Shown here: positions 57,677 to 59,341 of the stretch, piece after piece
Numbering within the stretch: position 1 is the first letter of the stretch
Layout: each line of letters starts with the position of its first letter
Origin: Isotricha intestinalis
Taxonomy: Eukaryota > Ciliophora > Litostomatea > Vestibuliferida > Isotrichidae
Assembly: GCA_023807065.1 (NCBI GenBank)
Contig: JAJJLU010003531.1
Span: forward strand, 1 to 59,341
DNA: 59,341 nt
Reading direction: 5' to 3'
Notes under the pieces: generated by a model
Told to the model about the DNA's origin: nothing
The model's database searches: none
What the model saw: the letters and a program-made list of their open reading frames with translations, nothing else
Made by a program: the position numbers and the translations under genes

Positions 57677-58681
57677 ATGAAAAATGTGCATTTAATATAT
57701 TATACACAAATCAAGTTAGATAACATCAAAGCTTTTAAAAATTTTGAGATAATCTTCTATTTCCTTTCATTGATTATTGAAGAAATCAAAAAGAGGGAAA
57801 AAAGTATAAAAAATATAATTAAATCTCCTCAAGAATACAAAAAAATTTTAATTAATAAATTAGGAAAAGATTTATCTCTTGTAAAGATATATATGGAAAT
57901 TACTTTTGTCAAGATATAATAAAACAAGTAATCAAAATTAATTAGTTTTAAGATTAAAATAATATAAAAATATGAAATATTAATATTGATTGAACTTATT
58001 CTGGAACTCATGTTTTACAAACACTTTATGATATGGATATATTACAGAAGAATAAAATTTGTTGAGTTTCATTTATTATAAAAATTTAGAAATGGTTTTG
58101 AATCAAATGCTATTTTACAAAAAAATAAAATTATAATTAATGAATGTAGAAGACCTAAATTAAATAATATAATTTTTTGATAATTAAGAATTCTTTCTCT
58201 TGATGTTAAACGAAATTTCCTTATTTATAAATTTATTGTAAAAAAAATTAAATATATGATTATTAATATTTTTCCTGAGAATTTTTTTGAAATTCATAAA
58301 GTTCTTTTGGAAATTATGCTGTGAAATTTATTTTACAAAATTAGGGAATTAATCAACGAAATTCTAATGATAATATTATTGTAGATAATATTTATACTTT
58401 ATAAACAAAAAATATTCTTGTATATTAAACATATAGAAATTCAAGAAACAATATATCAATAAATATCTCCGAAAAAATAATTGAATATCTTGATTAAAAA
58501 ATTTACTTTATTGATTAATGAATTATTTTGTGCTTATAAAGTTTTTAATATATTAAAAAATAAATATGAAAGATATATTAAAAACGCTATTAAAGTTTTG
58601 AATAAAAATAAAAGAGAAGAATTATTCATTTATTTAACTAATATTAATAATAATAAAATTAAAAATTTTTTTGTTGGATAA
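57677..58681 (+). pseudogene. Decayed Pumilio (PUF)-family gene
   Basis: PUF repeat landmarks appear in order but in different frames and across stops: YSGTHVLQTLYDMDI at about 57989 (the GTHVLQ core of a PUF repeat), a basic helix segment near 58155, FGNYAVKFILQN at about 58300 (the GNYAVQ-type core), then KKFTLLINELFCAYKVFNIL at 58496. At least ten stops and several frame changes lie between them. PUF proteins bind 3' UTR RNA and repress translation. An open stretch at 57677-57919 and another at 58481-58681 are probably the damaged ends of this gene rather than small genes. Short introns cannot account for all breaks. Confidence 0.6.
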
Positions 58682-58898
58682 GAATCAATAAAATTTCTTT
58701 TTAATTATAAAAAAATATTAATTTCTGCTACAATTATATTATGTGTTTGTATCATTTTCTTTATTTATATTGTATATTTGTGCTATATATAAAATATGTA
58801 TAAAAAATTTTTATATTATTGAAGTTTATTAAAATAAGAAAAAACTTATAAATAAAAAAAATCCTATTTTTAATGTCTAATAAAAAATTATAAATAAA

Positions 58899-59341
58899 AT
58901 GGGTTGCTCATCAGTTCATAAACCAAAAAGGAGTAGAACAGATAATAATTCAAATTTCACTTCAACTTTAAATGAAAAACAATTCAATGAAAAATCCTCA
59001 AAACAAAACTTCAAAGGAAATGATGATATTATTAGTCAACCTCAACCAAATCAAAAATTTAGTAGAGTAAACACTTTAACTTCTGTTCCTTATACAGATA
59101 GAGTAAAATTAATTAAAGATTTAAAAGTGCTAGGTGCTAAATATCCAAGAGGAGAAAAAATATTTAATATCAAAATGGATAGTGGTAATAATGGAAAGGG
59201 TGATGAGAGTGAAAATTTAATTCAAGAAGTTGAACTATTTTTAAGTATGAATGATATTCAAAAAATATCAAATTATTCCATTAAAGTTTGGATTTGTAAT
59301 AATAAAAAATTAAAACAATATGATTATTTAGGACAAACTGA
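58899..59341 (+). CDS. 5' part of an acylated (MGC-) protein cut by the right edge
   Basis: The frame is open from ATG at 58899 to the end of the window (147 residues). It begins MGCSSVHKPKRSR, a strong N-myristoylation start with Cys3 for palmitoylation and a basic patch for membrane binding. A Ser/Asn/Gln-rich linker follows; from about residue 75 (RVKLIKDLKVLGAKYPRGEK) it becomes ordered, and the last part (SIKVWICNNKKLKQYDYLGQ) has the look of a beta strand pair in a C2-like domain. The identity cannot be settled from this fragment. Confidence 0.65.
   Translation, partial: MGCSSVHKPKRSRTDNNSNFTSTLNEKQFNEKSSKQNFKGNDDIISQPQPNQKFSRVNTLTSVPYTDRVKLIKDLKVLGAKYPRGEKIFNIKMDSGNNGKGDESENLIQEVELFLSMNDIQKISNYSIKVWICNNKKLKQYDYLGQT

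Noticed and set aside
57677..57919. A small 80-residue gene
   Set aside because: It sits where the damaged 5' end of the Pumilio relic should be, and nothing in it is recognisable as a domain of its own.
1..59341. A ciliate code with TAA/TAG = Gln
   Set aside because: Long conserved genes (ABC transporter, SPT, Hsp70, calpains) contain no in-frame TAA or TAG and end in TAA where the protein families end. Only the broken relics read better with TAA as Gln.
1..59341. Euplotid code (TGA = Cys)
   Set aside because: TGA ends two otherwise complete genes and does not occur inside conserved frames; Cys positions in zinc fingers use TGT or TGC.
1..59341. CRISPR array, insertion sequence, telomere repeat, tRNA or rRNA gene
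   Set aside because: No spaced direct repeats, transposase, terminal telomere-like repeats or recognisable structural RNA were seen while reading; the short tandem repeats found all lie inside coding sequence. A tRNA scan would settle the RNA question.

Overview
The window reads as nuclear DNA of an AT-rich protist, most likely a ciliate. The genes are eukaryotic and widely spaced. Introns are tiny (four reconstructed, 23-37 nt, GT-AG). The content includes an outer-dynein-arm docking-type coiled coil, two calpains, a tmcB-like PAS membrane protein and a two-pass membrane protein of a kind common in ciliates. The code behaves as standard: long genes have no in-frame TAA, TAG or TGA. Nearly all genes stop at TAA, two at TGA and none seen at TAG. 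A standard-code ciliate, for example of the litostome/rumen type, would fit, but this placement is inference.

Layout. 0-3.1 kb: the tail of a gene cut by the left edge, a membrane RING-CH (MARCH-type) ubiquitin ligase, and on the minus strand a PWWP + TFIIS-N (LEDGF-like) chromatin protein whose first exon had to be recovered across a 26-nt intron. 3.2-7.9 kb: an axonemal-type coiled coil and a calpain-MORN fusion, divergently arranged. 8.1-13 kb: a three-exon HSA-domain protein resembling the Eaf1/Vid21 scaffold of NuA4, and an Hsp70 with a long charged insert. 13.1-17.8 kb: two tandem CHHC zinc-finger paralogues with C-terminal PP1-docking-like motifs; a third paralogue lies at 42.5 kb. 18-24.6 kb: a cyclic-nucleotide-binding protein, an aspartic-protease-like membrane protein without its first catalytic Asp, a CAP/GAPR-1-like protein and an unknown CxxC protein. 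24.8-30.2 kb: the PAS/tmcB-like protein (23-nt intron). 30.3-32.3 kb: a P-loop GTPase with a membrane hairpin. 33-35.7 kb: a single-chain serine palmitoyltransferase (LCB2 fused to LCB1). 35.9-40.7 kb: a large calpain interrupted by one +1 shift. 40.8-45.1 kb: a type I membrane protein, the third CHHC paralogue and decayed coding sequence. 45.1-51.6 kb: a full ABCB transporter and a DxDxT (FCP1/NLI-type) phosphatase. 52-57.2 kb: an unknown basic protein, the ciliate-type two-pass membrane protein, an Asn-rich protein and a Golgin A7/ERF4-like protein. 57.2-59.3 kb: a decayed Pumilio-family gene, then the start of an acylated (MGC-) protein cut by the right edge.

The genes form no operon or obvious pathway; this is ordinary mixed nuclear gene content. 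The most notable items are the one-polypeptide serine palmitoyltransferase, the CHHC-finger family carrying SILK/RVxF-like motifs, the TTT-TAA-A shift inside the large calpain, and relic coding stretches where many stops fall where a Gln codon would read sensibly (expected from CAA-to-TAA decay).
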